Shown here: piece after piece, positions 25,235 through 33,951 of the stretch
Position numbering within the stretch: the first letter of the stretch is position 1
Layout of the letters: every line of letters begins with the position of its first letter
Assembly: GCA_947383275.1 (NCBI GenBank)
Contig: CANDCW010000002.1
Coordinates: 22,060 to 86,059, forward strand
Direction of reading: 5' to 3'
DNA length: 64,000 nucleotides
From: an uncultured Bacillota bacterium
GTDB lineage: Bacteria > Bacillota > Clostridia > Oscillospirales > Oscillospiraceae
Notes under the pieces: generated by a model
The model's input: the letters and a program-made list of their open reading frames with translations, nothing else
What the model was told of the DNA's origin: nothing
The model's database searches: none
Position numbers and translations under genes: made by a program

Positions 25235-26671
25235 ATGTTAACTAACCGCTATGAAAGCCCCCTGTCCTCACGCTATGCCAGCGATGAGATGCAGTACATT
25301 TTTTCTCCCGATAAAAAATTTTCTACCTGGCGCCGCTTGTGGGTGGCCTTGGCCCGGGCGGAAATGGAGTTGGGCCTGCCTGTTACCCAGGAGCAGGTAG
25401 ATGAGCTGGAGGCCCACATCACTGACATTGACTATGACAAGGCTGCTCAATGGGAGAAGAAGCTGCGCCACGATGTAATGGCCCACGTCCATACCTACGG
25501 GGAACTATGCCCCAAGGCCATGCCCATTATCCATTTGGGAGCCACTAGCTGTTACGTAGGGGACAACACCGATGTAATTCTCATGCGGGAAGGGCTGGAG
25601 CTGGTCCGGGACAAGCTGGTCCGGGTGCTGGCGCATCTGAGAGGATTCGCTGACAAGTATAAAGCCTTGCCTACCCTTGGATTTACCCACTTCCAGGCAG
25701 CTCAGCTGGTCACAGTGGGCAAGCGTGCCACCTTGTGGATGAACGAACTGCTGATGGACCTGGAGGAGGTAAACCACCGTATTTCTATGTTGGCTCTTCT
25801 GGGCTCCAAGGGGACCACCGGGACACAGGCATCTTTTTTGGAGCTGTTTGAGGGCGATCATGAAAAAGTGAAATGTTTAGAGGAAAAGATTGCAAAGGAA
25901 ATGGGCTTTACAGCTGTTGTACCGGTTAGTGGACAGACCTATTCTCGTAAGCTGGACTACAATGTGGTATCTACGCTGGCAGGGGTGGCTCAGTCGGCGA
26001 GCAAGTTTGCCACCGATCTGCGCCTGCTGTGCCACCTGAAGGAGGTGGAGGAACCTTTTGAAAAGAATCAGATTGGATCCTCGGCCATGCCTTACAAGCG
26101 AAATCCTATGCGGTGTGAACGCATCTGCTCCCTGGCCCGGTATGTGATTGTGGACGCGGGCAACCCCGCCGTCACCACAGCCACCCAGTGGTTTGAGCGC
26201 ACCTTGGACGACTCCGCCAATAAGCGGCTCAGCGTCCCGGAGGCGTTCCTGGCGACAGACGCTATTTTGAATATCTGGGCTAACGTGGCCTCCGGGCTGG
26301 TAGTCCACCCCAAGGTGATTGAGAAGCATGTGCTGGAGGAGCTGCCCTTTATGGCCAGCGAGAACATTATGATGGACGCCGTCAAGCGGGGTGGCGACCG
26401 TCAGGCGCTTCACGAGCGTATTCGGGTACTGTCCCAGGAGGCGGGCTGCAATGTGAAGGAGCTGGGCCTGCCTAACAATCTCATTGATCTGATGGCTGCT
26501 GATCCGGTGTTCGGTATGACAAAGGAGGAGCTGTGCGTCCATTTGGACCCGAGCGCCTACATTGGCCGCTGTCCAGAGCAGGTAGATGAGTTCCTGCGGG
26601 ACTGGGTTGATCCGGTGCTCCAAAAGTATGCCGAAGCGCTGGACAGGGGCGATACGGAGCTGAACGTTTAA
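25235..26671 (+). CDS. purB: PurB, adenylosuccinate lyase
   Basis: This 478-residue fumarase-superfamily enzyme releases fumarate in two steps of purine synthesis. The signature GSSAMPYKRNPMRCERI holds the catalytic Ser loop, and the active-site His lies in HLGATSCYVGDN. TQWFERTLDDSANKR is also family-specific. It is longer than the 430-residue Bacillus form and resembles the eukaryote-like PurB type seen in many Clostridia. Confidence 0.95.
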   Translation: MLTNRYESPLSSRYASDEMQYIFSPDKKFSTWRRLWVALARAEMELGLPVTQEQVDELEAHITDIDYDKAAQWEKKLRHDVMAHVHTYGELCPKAMPIIHLGATSCYVGDNTDVILMREGLELVRDKLVRVLAHLRGFADKYKALPTLGFTHFQAAQLVTVGKRATLWMNELLMDLEEVNHRISMLALLGSKGTTGTQASFLELFEGDHEKVKCLEEKIAKEMGFTAVVPVSGQTYSRKLDYNVVSTLAGVAQSASKFATDLRLLCHLKEVEEPFEKNQIGSSAMPYKRNPMRCERICSLARYVIVDAGNPAVTTATQWFERTLDDSANKRLSVPEAFLATDAILNIWANVASGLVVHPKVIEKHVLEELPFMASENIMMDAVKRGGDRQALHERIRVLSQEAGCNVKELGLPNNLIDLMAADPVFGMTKEELCVHLDPSAYIGRCPEQVDEFLRDWVDPVLQKYAEALDRGDTELNV

Positions 26672-26690
26672 AGAAAGGCGGTAAAAGAGC

Positions 26691-27959
26691 ATGAAACGCA
26701 ACGATAGGCACCCATATTTGGCTGCCGGCCTGACGGCTTTCCTGGTGATCGCGGCGTCGCTGTGCCTCTTTTTCCTGCTGTTCCATTTGCGGGAGGTGAC
26801 CCGGTTCTTTGATAGACTGGGGGCCATTTTGCGGCCCATCTTTATGGGGGCGGTTATTGCGTTTCTGCTGCTGCCTGTCCACCGGGCCATACTTCGTTTC
26901 CTCACTGCCATCACGCCAGACCAGCGGATGGAGGACCGCAACAGCTATAAATTTTTAAGTTTTATCGCGATTGTCCTGAGCCTGCTATTGGCCCTATTCT
27001 TGTTTTATCTGCTGTTGGCAATGGTCGTTCCCCAGGTGTATGACAGCGTGGTGGGGTTGGTCAACGCCATTCCGGATTATATTGAGGTAGTCCAAGTTTG
27101 GCTCCAGCGGTTTTTTGAGGATAATCCGGATATTCAGAACTCTGTCATATCTCTTTACAGCTCTGCCGCCGTCTCTTTGGAGCAGTGGCTGAACTCCGAT
27201 GTCCTGCCCAACCTGGAGTCGGTGTCCACTACCTTCCAGTGGGTACGTACCACGGTTATGCCAAACCTCACTGGTGTGGTGGCTGAGGTGTCTAGCATGC
27301 TGATGGGGTTTTTGATACTGGTGAAGGATCTGTTTATCGCCATTATTGTCTCGGTTTATCTGCTGGCGCGCAAGGACATCTTCGCAGCCCAGAGTAAAAA
27401 AATCGTGTATAGCATATTTCGCACCGATATTGCGGACTTGATTGTGGGAGAGGTTCGGAACGCATATAAGATCATGAGCGGGTTCATCAACGGCAAGCTG
27501 CTGGACTCTCTCCTGATTGGCATCATTTGCTTGGTGTGCTGTAACATCTTCAAATTTCCGTACCCAGCCCTTATCGCTGTTGTGATAGGGGTAACCAATA
27601 TCATCCCATTCTTTGGTCCTTTTATTGGAGCTATCCCCTGTGGCCTGTTAATTTTCTTGTCCAATCCCCTTCAGGCGGTCTATTTTGCCATCTTTATTTT
27701 GGCCCTTCAGCAGTTTGACGGCAATATTTTGGGCCCAAAGATTTTGGGTGATTCCACCGGCCTGGCCTCCTTCTGGGTATTGTTTTCCATTTTGCTGTTT
27801 GGCGGGCTGTTTGGGTTTGCCGGGATGGTACTGGGTGTGCCTGTCTTTGCCATGATTTACAGTGTAATCAGCCGCCTGACGGCCTACAGTTTGCGTTCTC
27901 GGGGACTGCCTCAGGATACGGAAAACTACATGGGTAAAACCGGGCCCCTTTCTAAATAG
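26691..27959 (+). CDS. AI-2E family transporter (YtvI/TqsA-like permease)
   Basis: This 422-residue membrane protein has the AI-2E layout: two N-terminal helices, a pair around residue 85-110, a large amphipathic middle region, and a cluster of four or five helices near the end. The glycine-rich GVTNIIPFFGPFIGAIP and the DGNILGPKILGDSTGL segment are the family signatures. Members export small molecules or Na+; substrates are poorly defined. It follows purB by 19 bases, probably by read-through. Confidence 0.9.
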   Translation: MKRNDRHPYLAAGLTAFLVIAASLCLFFLLFHLREVTRFFDRLGAILRPIFMGAVIAFLLLPVHRAILRFLTAITPDQRMEDRNSYKFLSFIAIVLSLLLALFLFYLLLAMVVPQVYDSVVGLVNAIPDYIEVVQVWLQRFFEDNPDIQNSVISLYSSAAVSLEQWLNSDVLPNLESVSTTFQWVRTTVMPNLTGVVAEVSSMLMGFLILVKDLFIAIIVSVYLLARKDIFAAQSKKIVYSIFRTDIADLIVGEVRNAYKIMSGFINGKLLDSLLIGIICLVCCNIFKFPYPALIAVVIGVTNIIPFFGPFIGAIPCGLLIFLSNPLQAVYFAIFILALQQFDGNILGPKILGDSTGLASFWVLFSILLFGGLFGFAGMVLGVPVFAMIYSVISRLTAYSLRSRGLPQDTENYMGKTGPLSK

Positions 27960-27962
27960 GTA

Positions 27963-27995
27963 AAACGCCGCCCCTCGCGAGGAGGAGCGGCGTTT
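27963..27995. terminator. Bidirectional terminator between converging genes
   Basis: AAACGCCGC (27963-27971) pairs with GCGGCGTTT (27987-27995), with a smaller inner stem. It lies between the AI-2E gene and the oxidase-like gene. Confidence 0.75.
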
Positions 27996-27997
27996 GT

Positions 27998-28471
27998 TTA
28001 CGGTTGTTCCAACTTTGCTTTACCGCTGACTTCATCCATATGGACCTGCCACACGGCGGCTGCTGACAGGCTCTGCTCACTGATTGCCTGAAAACCGGCC
28101 ATGTCGTTGGGAGTGAGTTTTTGGCATAGGGCCCGAAGAGCGGCGGTTTTTTGGTCAGGGTCAGTGACTTCGCTGGCCGTTCCGGTGACGATGGCAGATT
28201 GAAACCATGTGGAGTACATGGCTGGGGGCACAAAGACGGGCCGGTCGTCCCCCACGAACGTAATACAAACCCGGGGGAATCGGCGCAGCAGACCAACTTT
28301 GCGGCCCTCGTGGGCGCAGTGGAAATAAAGATTGTCTCCCATCCGAACAAAGGACAGAGGCAGGCAATAGGGGGCGGGGCCTCCACTGGAGATCGCGATT
28401 ACGCCGTGGGTACAGCGGTCAATAAGGGCCAGAGCAAAGTCCCGGCTCTGAGCGCGGTCATTTCGTCTCAT
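27998..28471 (-). CDS. Pyridoxamine-5'-phosphate oxidase-like flavin protein (NimA type)
   Basis: This 157-residue protein has the split-barrel FMN-binding fold. It shows GVIAISSGGPAPYCLPLSFVR, the LYFHCAHEGRKV motif that contacts flavin phosphate, and WFQSAIVTGTASEV. The nearest named relatives are 5-nitroimidazole reductases (NimA) and antibiotic-resistance-linked oxidoreductases. Activity on nitroimidazoles is not established. It overlaps the end of the DUF4364 gene by 14 bases. Confidence 0.86.
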   Translation of the reverse strand: MRRNDRAQSRDFALALIDRCTHGVIAISSGGPAPYCLPLSFVRMGDNLYFHCAHEGRKVGLLRRFPRVCITFVGDDRPVFVPPAMYSTWFQSAIVTGTASEVTDPDQKTAALRALCQKLTPNDMAGFQAISEQSLSAAAVWQVHMDEVSGKAKLEQP

Positions 28472-28997
28472 GATGTTCCTCCTCGGGCTGATCTAACAAC
28501 CGGATAATATTCAGATAGAGGGTGGAAGGGGCCTCCTGAAAGACCTGAGCCCAGCGCTGGGCCTGCTCTGGGCTGGGGGCCAGCAGGGCCAGGTGGAGCA
28601 GGGGGGAGGTTTCATCCTCCAGGGTCAGGTATAAGCTGGCGGTGCCGTCCTCTTTCCGGACAATCTGGCTGCGGACTTGGGCTTCCCTTCGCAGGGCCTC
28701 ATTTACCTGAATCAGATTTTCATTGCACCGTTGCCGCACCGACCGGGGCAGGCTGCTCTCGCAGATCTGACTGTTGCGCCGGCCCTTGTCTGTGATGGCA
28801 TAGCGTTCCCCCTCCAGAGTCAGCTGGCCGGTGGCCACCATATGGTCCACCGCCTGGGTAAGGGAGAAGTAGTCCACCCCCGCATCGCACAGAGCCAGTT
28901 CAAACAGCTGCAAAAAGGTGATTGGGCCAGCGGCCCGATCCATAATATACAAGACCAACAGCTTCAGGTCCAGATCGTCTTGGATAAATCCGATCAT
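28458..28997 (-). CDS. DUF4364 family protein (winged-helix-like)
   Basis: This 179-residue protein matches the clostridial DUF4364 family, which looks like a winged-helix regulator: DLDLKLLVLYIMDRAAGPIT, then AVDHMVATGQLTLEGERYAITDKGR. The C-terminal half probably forms a small alpha/beta domain. The ATG at 28997 follows GAGGAAGG; the longer open frame upstream is not supported. Its role is unknown. It is co-transcribed with the flavin protein, whose start lies inside this gene. Confidence 0.85.
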   Translation of the reverse strand: MIGFIQDDLDLKLLVLYIMDRAAGPITFLQLFELALCDAGVDYFSLTQAVDHMVATGQLTLEGERYAITDKGRRNSQICESSLPRSVRQRCNENLIQVNEALRREAQVRSQIVRKEDGTASLYLTLEDETSPLLHLALLAPSPEQAQRWAQVFQEAPSTLYLNIIRLLDQPEEEHHETK

Positions 28998-29177
28998 AGC
29001 GGCGTTCCTTCCTCTCAGTATCTTTGCATCACTTATTATAGCCTCAAACTGGAAAAAGAGCAAGAGAAAAACCGGCCCTCCTGCACCAAAACCCGCCTGG
29101 TACATAAGATGTGTTGTAAGCAAAACCCCTAATGGGCGCTCAACGCCCATGACCATCCAAATCTAGGAGGGAATTCT

Positions 29178-30011
29178 ATGCCAGAAAAGGTCGTGCCCGG
29201 CCCCGTCTGCGATGACCGTAGTATCCGGGAGGCCGTATGCATACACACGAAAAAGATTTTCGACTCGTGCCGTGATAAAGACTGTGTCGAGGATTTACGG
29301 GTATATCCCACCCGCTGTTCCCAGGAGGTAATCGACCGGGCTCAGTCCGTTAAGGCTTGCTCTGCCGAGCTGCTTTACGCGTACATTGATGTGGAGCCGG
29401 TCACCTTTAACCGGGGCTTCTATACTGTGGATGTACGGTATTTCTACCGCATCACCGCCGATGCCTTTGTAGGCGCTGCCCGCCCCGTCCAGGTCAGCGG
29501 CCTGGCAGTGTTCAGCAAGCGGGCCATGCTTTTCGGCAGTGAGAGCGGTTCCAAGAGCTTTACGTCTGATGACAACGAGAATCAGGTCAGGTGCGTACCC
29601 CAGTCTAGCCTACCCACAGCGGTAGTGGAGGCGGTTGATCCTCTGATTCTGAGCCTGAAACTTGTGGATGTCTGTGAATGCCGCCCTTGCGACTGCGGTT
29701 GTGTGGACATCCCCATGGCGGTAGCCGCCTGCTTCGGCGATGAACTGGTGACCAGCGGCGATCAGCACCGGATGTTTATCACCCTGGGGCAGTTCTCCAT
29801 CATCCGTATGGAACGGGATACCCAGCTACTCATCCCTGCTTACGACTACTGCATCCCCACGAAGGACTGCAGCTGCAGCGATGATGCCAGTCAGGATGAT
29901 CCCTGCGATATGTTCCGTCAGGTCCAATTTCCGGTGGACGAGTTTTTCCCGCCCAACACCATCTCGACTACCAGCAGTGCTGCCGGTAGCGGCAATTGCT
30001 GCTGCCGGTAA
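29178..30011 (+). CDS. Cysteine-rich protein of unknown function, probable spore coat component
   Basis: This 277-residue protein has no signal peptide or membrane segment. Cysteines are abundant: DSCRDKDC near residue 30, CECRPCDCGC near 170, TKDCSC near 230 and the terminal NCCCR. The N-terminal VCIHTKKIFDSC and VYPTRCS look like a conserved family of spore-forming Clostridia that I know only as hypothetical proteins. The Cys pattern and soluble nature suggest a cross-linked coat or exosporium protein; this is inference. GGAGGG precedes the ATG. It is monocistronic with its own terminator. Confidence 0.72.
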   Translation: MPEKVVPGPVCDDRSIREAVCIHTKKIFDSCRDKDCVEDLRVYPTRCSQEVIDRAQSVKACSAELLYAYIDVEPVTFNRGFYTVDVRYFYRITADAFVGAARPVQVSGLAVFSKRAMLFGSESGSKSFTSDDNENQVRCVPQSSLPTAVVEAVDPLILSLKLVDVCECRPCDCGCVDIPMAVAACFGDELVTSGDQHRMFITLGQFSIIRMERDTQLLIPAYDYCIPTKDCSCSDDASQDDPCDMFRQVQFPVDEFFPPNTISTTSSAAGSGNCCCR

Positions 30012-30046
30012 TAAAAAGGGCCGCCCAGTGGGCGGTCCTTTTTATT
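30010..30046. terminator. Bidirectional terminator, 17-bp stem
   Basis: Arms at 30010-30026 and 30030-30046 pair with one G-U around AGT. A- and T-runs lie on the ends. It serves the Cys-rich gene and cardiolipin synthase, which converge. Confidence 0.9.
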
Positions 30047-31572
30047 CACATTAGAGGTGCGAAAACCCGCAAAATACTGCGGTACAGCTGGAGAAGGATA
30101 TTTAAATGCTTGAACTGGCGTAGGGAACAGGGCTGAGATGCCTTTAAGGTAGCTTCAAAATCCTTGCGGATGTCCCGGATGCAGGGGGCTTCGCAAAGCC
30201 AGACGCCGTCTTCAAAATGGAGGAACAGGCTGCGGTAGTCCAGGTTGACGGTGCCAACAGTGGCGAAACGGTCATCAACTACGAAATTCTTTGCATGGAT
30301 AAAGCCGGGGGTATACTCGTATATCTTTACCCCCGCCTCCAGCAGGGGGGGATAGTGAGCCCGGGTGACCTCGAAGACATACCGCTTGTCGGGGATGTGA
30401 GGAGTAATGATGCGTACATCCACTCCAGATTTGGCGGCATTGCATAGTGCGGTATTGGTAGCCACGTCGATAACAAGATAGGGAGTGGTAATGTAAATAT
30501 AGTTTTTGGCCTTGGCGATCATGTTCAAATAGACCGCCTGACCTACCGTCTCCCGATCCAGAGGGGTATCGGTGTAGGGCTGGACATATCCCGTCCAGGG
30601 CCGTACCGGGGCTGCGGGGGGATGGAAATACTCAAAATTTTCGTCCCAATTGGCGATATAGTCCCACATCGTCAGGAACATCACAGTCATGGACCAGACG
30701 GCGTCCCCCTCCAGGAGGATGGCGCTGTCCTTCCAATGGCCAAACCGCTCACGAACGTTGATATATTCGTCGGCCAGATTGATCCCTCCGGTAAAGCCGG
30801 TTTTGCCGTCGATAATGAGCAGCTTTCGGTGATCCCGGTTATTCAGGCGCAGAGACATTACTGGAAGAAAACGGTTGAATACCCGGCATTGAATGCCCTT
30901 TTTGGATAGAATTTCGTCATAGTCCCTGGGAAGCGTGAACATACAGCCGAAGTCGTCATACAGCACCCGGACCTCCACGCCCTGAGCGGCTTTCCGTTCC
31001 AGGATAGCCAGGATGCTGTCCCAAAAGACACCGGGCTGAATGATAAAATATTCCAGGAAAATATATTTTTCCGCCTTTTCCAGCTCCTCCAGCATCCGAG
31101 GAAAGGCGGCGTCGCCCAGGGGGAAATACTCGGTCTCCGTGTTGGTGTACGCGGGGCAGGCTGCCCGGCGCTCTAGATAGTTGGCCTGTCCGGCGGCGTC
31201 GCCGCCCAGGGGAATGAGGTCGTCCGCTTTAAAATCTTCTTGCAGGGTGGAGGCTGTCTTTTGCAGCATGCCCTGCATCCGTTTCAGGGTCCGTTTGGGG
31301 ACATATCCGCCTCCCACCAGAATGTAGAAGGCGCCTCCAAAGATGGGGAAGGGTAAAATCAATAGGAGCCAGGCGATTTTATAACCTGGCTCCATACGGC
31401 TGCCCACAATGGCAACAGCAGCGCTGACGCTTGTGAGGATACAACACCAGTAGAAAATTTCGGTGTAAGCGGAGAAGGAGAACACCATGATAGCCAGTGC
31501 AGCAATCTGGGCCAGCAGGGCCAGGGCCATAAATACAGAGCGGTGGAAGAGAATATAGAGCACCTTTTTCAT
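30046..31572 (-). CDS. cls: Cardiolipin synthase, phospholipase D family
   Basis: This 508-residue protein joins phosphatidylglycerol molecules to cardiolipin in the membrane. Two N-terminal hydrophobic helices (about residues 10-30 and 35-55) and a third short one are followed by two HKD motifs: HRKLLIIDGKTGFTGG and HAKNFVVDDRFATVGT. The length is typical. GAGGTGA lies before the ATG at 31572. It may be followed by read-in from the phosphoesterase gene 43 bases upstream. Confidence 0.93.
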   Translation of the reverse strand: MKKVLYILFHRSVFMALALLAQIAALAIMVFSFSAYTEIFYWCCILTSVSAAVAIVGSRMEPGYKIAWLLLILPFPIFGGAFYILVGGGYVPKRTLKRMQGMLQKTASTLQEDFKADDLIPLGGDAAGQANYLERRAACPAYTNTETEYFPLGDAAFPRMLEELEKAEKYIFLEYFIIQPGVFWDSILAILERKAAQGVEVRVLYDDFGCMFTLPRDYDEILSKKGIQCRVFNRFLPVMSLRLNNRDHRKLLIIDGKTGFTGGINLADEYINVRERFGHWKDSAILLEGDAVWSMTVMFLTMWDYIANWDENFEYFHPPAAPVRPWTGYVQPYTDTPLDRETVGQAVYLNMIAKAKNYIYITTPYLVIDVATNTALCNAAKSGVDVRIITPHIPDKRYVFEVTRAHYPPLLEAGVKIYEYTPGFIHAKNFVVDDRFATVGTVNLDYRSLFLHFEDGVWLCEAPCIRDIRKDFEATLKASQPCSLRQFKHLNILLQLYRSILRVFAPLM

Positions 31573-31615
31573 GGTGAATCACCTCACGATGATCAAAATG
31601 TGCAGAGAGCAATGG

Positions 31616-32074
31616 TTACGTCTTGTGCAGAGAGCAGAAAATGTGCCCGTTGTCCAGTTCGATCAGTCCATAACCGGACCGGGCGGGGCCGGGATTCATC
31701 ATCCATAGACCGTCCTCCAGCTGTTGGCAGAGGGGGATATGGGTATGTCCGAAGAGCAGGATATCCGCTCCCACAACCCTGGCATCATTAATGGCCAGCT
31801 CGTAGCCGCTTTTAACACCCCAACAGTGCCCGTGAGAGAGAAGGATGGACGTCCCTTCCAGAGTAATGTTCTTTTTGACGGGAACGCCTCCCCCCCAGCC
31901 GTCACAGTTGCCGGGGACAAGGCAGAAAGGCAGCTTGGGATAGTGTTCGGCTACTTCCTGGGCGTCATACATCATGTCGCCCAGGTGGATGACTTGATGA
32001 GGCTGATGGAGGTCAATGGCGGCGTACATGCCGGACAGAGAGCGATGGGAATCTGAGAAGACCAAAATTTTCAA
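31616..32074 (-). CDS. YfcE/MJ0936-type metallophosphoesterase
   Basis: This 152-residue single-domain phosphoesterase has the two-metal calcineurin-like site: FSDSHRS (Asp, His), HLGDMMYD, PGNCDG, LSHGH and FGHTHIP. It resembles YfcE/YsnB enzymes that hydrolyse phosphodiesters in vitro. The physiological substrate is unknown. The start at 32074 keeps the N-terminal beta strand MKILVFSDSH. Confidence 0.9.
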   Translation of the reverse strand: MKILVFSDSHRSLSGMYAAIDLHQPHQVIHLGDMMYDAQEVAEHYPKLPFCLVPGNCDGWGGGVPVKKNITLEGTSILLSHGHCWGVKSGYELAINDARVVGADILLFGHTHIPLCQQLEDGLWMMNPGPARSGYGLIELDNGHIFCSLHKT

Positions 32075-32165
32075 GCTGTGTCACCAGGCCCTTTCTTTGC
32101 ATATACTAAGATAGTCACAAAGGTTGAAGCATTACCGGATCAAAATGATTGGGGAGGGAGTAGCA

Positions 32166-32405
32166 ATGGAACTGACGGAAAAAAATCGGGACGCCATTAC
32201 CCGGCTGGCGAAATCCAGCGACGCGCAAAAACTAATGGAATTATTGCAGAAGCAGAGCGGACAGGTTAAGCAGGCGGCTCAGCAGGCGGCAGCGGGGGAT
32301 CCTGCCCAGCTGATGGCAATCATGGACCAGCTTATGCACAGCAAGGAGGGAGCCGAGCTGGTGGACCGAATCGACAGCCAGGCCAAGCAGGCGGGGCTGA
32401 AGTAA
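32166..32405 (+). CDS. Small helical protein of unknown function
   Basis: This 79-residue protein is predicted to be all-helical and rich in Gln, Ala and Lys, without a membrane segment. It is the first of three closely spaced genes (32.17-33.19 kb). GGGAGGG precedes the ATG at 32166; an upstream frame of 14 codons lacks a good ribosome site. I do not recognise the family. Confidence 0.72.
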   Translation: MELTEKNRDAITRLAKSSDAQKLMELLQKQSGQVKQAAQQAAAGDPAQLMAIMDQLMHSKEGAELVDRIDSQAKQAGLK

Positions 32406-32436
32406 TCCGGTAGGGACCCGGAAAGGGGGAAGCGCT

Positions 32437-32865
32437 GTGGCGGAGTTTGAGGACAAACTGAATTCCATTTTGGGCAACCAGGCAGCTATGAATCAGATTA
32501 TGGCCCTGGCGCGTTCCCTGTCCGGGGATCAGCCGCCCCAGCAAGCCCCCGCCCTGGATAGTCCGGAAGGGGAGGAAGAACCTACATATGTGCCCGTAAC
32601 ATCGGCGCCAGAGGAGCAAGCTGCCCCAGATCTGTCCAGCCTGTTGGGGCAAATCGATCCCAAAATGCTCCAGGTGGGGATGGACGTGGTCCGCCGGATG
32701 CAGAGCACCGACGATCGCAGCGCCGCCCTGCTTAATGCCCTTCGCCCATTTTTGCGGGAAGAGAAGCAGGCCCGGCTTGACCGGGCCCTCCAAATTACCC
32801 GGATGGCCAAGCTGGTTCGGGCAGCCATGGGCGCCTTGGGGGGAAAGGAGGGGGAGCGTGTATAA
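32437..32865 (+). CDS. Helical protein of unknown function, middle gene of a three-gene cluster
   Basis: This 142-residue protein starts with GTG at 32437 after GGAAAGGGGGAAGC. The first 30 residues and the last 70 look helical, joined by a Pro/Glu-rich linker (PPQQAPALDSPEGEEEP). DPKMLQVGMDVVRRM recalls the last third of small oligomerising proteins, but no named family could be assigned. The next gene starts 8 bases before its end, so the two are translated together. Confidence 0.75.
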   Translation: MAEFEDKLNSILGNQAAMNQIMALARSLSGDQPPQQAPALDSPEGEEEPTYVPVTSAPEEQAAPDLSSLLGQIDPKMLQVGMDVVRRMQSTDDRSAALLNALRPFLREEKQARLDRALQITRMAKLVRAAMGALGGKEGERV

Positions 32866-33193
32866 CCGCTACATCCCAGAGGACGCGTCCTACGCCAGAA
32901 TTGAGGCGGAGGCGCCCCGTTCCCACAGCTTCGGGAGCGCCCCCCGGCAGCAGCCCTTTCGGTTTCCTGATTTTTTATCCGGAAAGGAGGGCGGAATTGC
33001 TGCCAACCTGTCTGGCCTGCTAAAAAACCTTCGCCTGGATAACTTCGATAGCGGCGATCTGCTGCTGATGCTCATCCTGCTGTACTTATTGGTGGAGGGA
33101 GACGACCTGGAACTGGTTATCGCCCTGGGGCTGACGCTGATTATGGGGCTGGGGGATAGCAAGGAGGAGTCGCTTTACCCGCCCAGCGTATGA
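32858..33193 (+). CDS. Small protein with C-terminal membrane segment
   Basis: This 111-residue protein begins with GTG at 32858, after GGAGGGGG, overlapping the preceding gene. An arginine- and proline-rich N-terminal half is followed by two hydrophobic stretches: LLLMLILLYLLVEG and LVIALGLTLIMGLG. It is probably a membrane-tethered partner of the two helical proteins before it. The last 19 bases overlap the end of the gene on the other strand. Function unknown. Confidence 0.72.
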   Translation: MYNRYIPEDASYARIEAEAPRSHSFGSAPRQQPFRFPDFLSGKEGGIAANLSGLLKNLRLDNFDSGDLLLMLILLYLLVEGDDLELVIALGLTLIMGLGDSKEESLYPPSV

Positions 33194-33936
33194 AGAACTT
33201 CTCCGTCCGGAAGAGCGAAGGAGCCGTCGGTGGGACAGGGGGATTGGACAGGGGCATAGGCCGTCATACGGTAGACCAGCTGGCCGTCCTCCTCACTCTC
33301 CGCAGAAACCAGCAGTCCGTTGTCCACGCTAACCCAGAACCGCTGGAGCTGCTTGGAACCGGAGGTCTGGACTTGTACCAGGATGCAAGGTAGATCGCCC
33401 CGCAGCTCATATCCGGCGGCGGTAATCTCACTGGGCTCCAGCTCCAGAACGGTCTCGTAAGTTGGGATGTGCTGGGCCAGGTCAGAGGATTTTTCATCCG
33501 CCGGGGTGCTCTGGTACTGCTGAGAGCCGTCATACCAGTAGTAGGCGGCATCCCCGCCGATGAGGTCGTGGCGCACCACTCCGGAGGGAAGCGTCTGGAT
33601 AGTGTGAGACCAGCCGCCGTCCGCCCACACTTGCACTTGAGAGGTAGAGGAACCACCGGCCCAGAAGGTCTCCACAGTCAGCTCCCGATAATAGCTGGCG
33701 GGGCGCGCCAGAGTGGCAACTACCCCGGTGACAGTCTGTGTGGTGACTTCGATTCGTTGGTAATCCTGCTCCGGACCTCCGGCTGCGGACAGATCGCCCA
33801 GCCCGGCGCTGGCGGAGGGGAGGATCACCTCGGGCGTATTGGCGGCAAAGAGAACCCGCCCAAAGCTGGCGCAAATAGCCACCGCCATTAGAGCCACAAT
33901 GGCGACCACGATTGCCAGCCGTTTTTTTTGTTCCAA
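33175..33936 (-). CDS. Membrane-anchored extracytoplasmic protein of unknown function
   Basis: This 253-residue protein has an uncleaved-looking N-terminal membrane segment (about residues 6-31) followed by an extracellular domain rich in beta strands. The alternating pattern (VEVTTQTV, LTVETFWAGG, VWADGGW, RFWVSVDNGLLV) resembles LolA/RseB-type barrels, which bind lipid or sense envelope state; this is a guess from pattern. It lies 15 bases after wecB in the tagO-wecB operon, so it may work in cell-wall polymer assembly. Confidence 0.72.
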   Translation of the reverse strand: MEQKKRLAIVVAIVALMAVAICASFGRVLFAANTPEVILPSASAGLGDLSAAGGPEQDYQRIEVTTQTVTGVVATLARPASYYRELTVETFWAGGSSTSQVQVWADGGWSHTIQTLPSGVVRHDLIGGDAAYYWYDGSQQYQSTPADEKSSDLAQHIPTYETVLELEPSEITAAGYELRGDLPCILVQVQTSGSKQLQRFWVSVDNGLLVSAESEEDGQLVYRMTAYAPVQSPCPTDGSFALPDGEVLHTLGG

Positions 33937-33951
33937 GGGTGTGCCCCCTCT

